From Acidobacteriota bacterium (lineage in GTDB: Bacteria; Acidobacteriota; Blastocatellia; Pyrinomonadales; Pyrinomonadaceae), in assembly GCA_023415725.1 (NCBI GenBank), contig JAEZJR010000107.1, positions 1 to 7,320 of the forward strand: a stretch of DNA of 7,320 nt, in the 5' to 3' direction. Shown here piece by piece: positions 5,674 through 7,320 of this stretch. The number at the start of each line of letters is the position of its first letter. Within the stretch, counting starts at the first letter, position 1. Made by a program: the position numbers and the translations under genes. Under the pieces are notes generated by a model. That model ran no database searches and was not told the origin of the DNA. It worked only from the letters and a program-made list of their open reading frames with translations.

Positions 5674-7199
5674 TACAATGAGGCCTCCTGCGGTGCTTCC
5701 GATATTTGATCATTTTTTGAGCAGCGCGCAGCATCTTCAGCCACGTCGACGGCCTTTAGCAACGCTCGCGCTTTATTCACCGTTTCCTGATATTCAAGTT
5801 CGGGCACCGAATCAGCAACGATACCGGCACCAGCCTGTATCTTTGCGACTCCGTTTTGTAGTGATAGCGTCCGGATCGCGATGCAGGTGTCCATATTGCC
5901 GGCGTAATCGAAATAGCCCACGGCTCCGGCGTAGATTCCCCGTGGCGTGGGTTCCAGGTTGCGGATTATCTCTACCGCGCTTACTTTAGGAGCTCCCGAA
6001 ACGGTGCCGGCAGGGAAGCAAGAAGCAAGAGCGTCGAAGCGGTCCAGCCCCTTTCGAAGTGTGGCGGAAAGGTAAGTGACGAGATGCTGCACGTGCGAGT
6101 ACTTTTCGACGTGCATTAGGCTATTGACCTTCACACTACCGTATTCGGCCACTCGGCCTAGATCGTTTCGCCCGAGATCAACGAGCATCAAGTGTTCCGC
6201 GACTTCCTTCTGGTCCGCCTGCATTTCTATGGCGAGGCGGGCATCTTCGTCGGGGGTGACCCCTCTGGGGCGCGTACCCGCGATGGGGCGATATTCCATA
6301 TCTCGCCCTCGCACTCTTACCAACATTTCCGGCGAAGCACCTATCACAGACTTTTCGCCCGTACGGATCAGGAACATATAAGGCGACGGATTAAGAGAAC
6401 GGATCGCTCTATAGATCGCCACCGGGGTAGCGGAGGTGGGTTTAGAAAAACACTGCGATAGAACAACCTGATAGGCTTCACCCGCTTTGATCAACTCTTT
6501 GATTTGGTGGACGTTGTTTTCGAACAGTTCTCGCTCGGTATTCGATGATGCGGGACTTTGGGGCTCCCGCACATTGCTAGAGGGAAGTCGGGTTTCTCCG
6601 TTTTCGAGACAATAGCGAATTCGGCGATTGTTCGAGACAGCGGAATCGAATAGGGATTTTAATTTCGAATCGTTCCCGTCAGCTTCATCGGTAAAAACAA
6701 GCGAAATAATTTGTATTAATTGTTTGGCGTGATCGAACGCCACGATCGAGCGGAAGAACATCAGGCTTGCTAGGTCGTCGGTAAGGTCGGTTTGTTTCAG
6801 GGACGGCTCAAACCATGAGACACAGTCGAAATTTATCGAGCCGATAGCACCGCCAATAAAGCTGGGCAACGTTTCATCTTGATGTACTAGATACTTGCCG
6901 AAATGCTCACGCAGGAATTGGACCATCGGGACGGCTCGTTCGGTTGAGCCATTCCCGCTGGTGACCCGAACCGATTTTTCGTCTCCAACGGCAATAGACT
7001 CCGGGTCGGAACCGATGAACGAGTAACGAGCAAGCGTTTCTCCCCCTTCCACCGATTCGAGCAGGAAGGAGTTCTTAGACTCCGCCGAGATCTTGAGATA
7101 CACCGCTAAAGGAGTGAGTAGATCGGCCGGCAGCGTGTCAACGACCGGGACCACGTTCGCCGCTAGTGTCTTTTCCTTGAATATTTCGAAATCGTCCAT
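5673..7199 (-). CDS. trpE: Anthranilate synthase component I
   Basis: TrpE converts chorismate and ammonia to anthranilate and pyruvate, the committed step to tryptophan. The protein has 508 residues. The N-terminal domain carries the feedback-inhibition motif LLES (46-49), and NPSPYMF (270-276) completes the tryptophan pocket. The chorismate-binding domain shows SPEM (289-292), AGTRPRG (307-313), HLMLVDLGRNDLGR (336-349), KYSHVQHL (366-373), FPAGTVSGAPK (395-405) and QAGAGIVADSVPE (455-467). NPSPYMF and LLES favour TrpE over PabB. The start is certain upstream because an in-frame TGA directly precedes the ATG, but no Shine-Dalgarno is visible. A polar tail (about 485-508) follows the catalytic domain, with no amidotransferase domain. 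The partner subunit TrpG is not in this window. Confidence 0.97.
   Translation of the reverse strand: MDDFEIFKEKTLAANVVPVVDTLPADLLTPLAVYLKISAESKNSFLLESVEGGETLARYSFIGSDPESIAVGDEKSVRVTSGNGSTERAVPMVQFLREHFGKYLVHQDETLPSFIGGAIGSINFDCVSWFEPSLKQTDLTDDLASLMFFRSIVAFDHAKQLIQIISLVFTDEADGNDSKLKSLFDSAVSNNRRIRYCLENGETRLPSSNVREPQSPASSNTERELFENNVHQIKELIKAGEAYQVVLSQCFSKPTSATPVAIYRAIRSLNPSPYMFLIRTGEKSVIGASPEMLVRVRGRDMEYRPIAGTRPRGVTPDEDARLAIEMQADQKEVAEHLMLVDLGRNDLGRVAEYGSVKVNSLMHVEKYSHVQHLVTYLSATLRKGLDRFDALASCFPAGTVSGAPKVSAVEIIRNLEPTPRGIYAGAVGYFDYAGNMDTCIAIRTLSLQNGVAKIQAGAGIVADSVPELEYQETVNKARALLKAVDVAEDAARCSKNDQISEAPQEASL
5684..5689 (-). promoter_or_regulatory. Ribosome binding site of trpD
   Basis: AGGAGG on the minus strand, 10 nt before the trpD ATG at 5673, within the last codons of trpE. 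Together with the TAATG overlap it allows both independent initiation and re-initiation. Confidence 0.6.
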
Positions 7200-7211
7200 T
7201 CAGTTAAACAA

Positions 7212-7252
7212 AATAAAAATGCCGCCCTTTTTCTAAGAGCGGCATTTTTATT
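7212..7252 (-). terminator. Hairpin with U-tail just before trpE (terminator or attenuator)
   Basis: A perfect 14-bp inverted repeat, 7212-7225 with 7239-7252, encloses a 13-nt loop. Its core TGCCGC/GCGGCA is GC-rich and its flanks are A5 and T5, so it has intrinsic-terminator form on both strands. On the minus strand the U-rich run ends 12 nt before the trpE ATG, leaving no space for a promoter between them. Transcripts entering trpE from upstream must therefore pass it. It could end an upstream gene on the same strand (a frame stops at 7248-7250, inside the stem) or act as a trp attenuator. No Trp-rich leader peptide and no T-box signature are visible in the 70 nt available. Confidence 0.65.
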
Positions 7253-7319
7253 GATCGATCCGTCCTGGGAATAAAGACGTTAACCTTAAGAGTTTCTCTC
7301 GACCATTTGCAAAGCCGCA
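7248..7319 (-). CDS. Possible C-terminus of an upstream gene (partial)
   Basis: One minus-strand frame is open from the window edge for 23 codons and stops with TAA at 7250-7248, exactly where the terminator-like stem begins. A stop followed at once by such a hairpin is typical of a gene end. Two plus-strand frames and another minus-strand frame are also open here, so openness alone proves little. The residues visible do not identify a family. Confidence 0.2.
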   Translation of the reverse strand, partial: CGFANGREKLLRLTSLFPGRIDQ

Positions 7320-7320
7320 C

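Noticed and set aside
7204..7320. Minus-strand frame open from the right edge to TAA at 7206-7204, as a trp leader peptide
   Set aside because: It contains one lone Trp codon (no tandem Trp codons) and runs through the whole terminator stem, which does not fit classical ribosome-mediated attenuation.
1..7320. Mobile elements, CRISPR arrays, tRNA or rRNA genes, phage or defence genes
   Set aside because: No transposase, terminal or direct repeats, spaced repeats or RNA-gene signatures were found; the window is almost entirely filled by the seven-gene biosynthetic operon.

Overview
The window holds one compact tryptophan-biosynthesis operon on the minus strand. It reads from right to left as trpE, trpD, trpC, trpF, trpB, trpA, then a DAHP synthase gene (aroF type). 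All seven genes look full length and intact, with conserved catalytic residues. Together they encode the first step of the shikimate pathway (erythrose-4-phosphate + phosphoenolpyruvate to DAHP) and almost the whole chorismate-to-tryptophan branch. The one missing part is trpG, the glutamine amidotransferase subunit of anthranilate synthase. trpE and trpD overlap directly at TAATG, so no trpG can lie between them, and TrpE carries no fused amidotransferase domain.

Layout: 7200-7320 is the region upstream of trpE. It holds a perfect 14-bp inverted repeat with a U-rich tail on the minus strand, ending only 12 nt before the trpE ATG. It is either the terminator of an upstream gene cut by the window edge or an attenuator. 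Genes trpE to trpB (7199-2051) are translationally coupled by overlaps of 1, 4, 14 and 4 nt. trpA follows after 26 nt and the DAHP synthase gene after another 36 nt. A strong GC-rich hairpin (82-113) lies 9 nt beyond the last stop codon and closes the operon.

The left edge (1-122) also holds something on the opposite strand. There is an extended -10 promoter (TGC-TATACT) whose -35 overlaps a perfect 12-bp palindrome. A possible RNA of about 78 nt follows, with a 9-bp hairpin at its 5' end and the terminator hairpin plus T6 at its 3' end. This looks like a small regulated non-coding RNA converging on the trp operon, and it is the least explained part of the window.

Organism: a bacterium of moderate G+C (roughly half, judged by eye). 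Gene content, the type I-beta DAHP synthase with an N-terminal ferredoxin-like domain, and the general feel of the protein sequences would fit Acidobacteriota (for example Blastocatellia). That assignment is a low-confidence guess without a search. Nothing in the window suggests mobile DNA, phage, CRISPR or recent transfer: the region is core metabolism.
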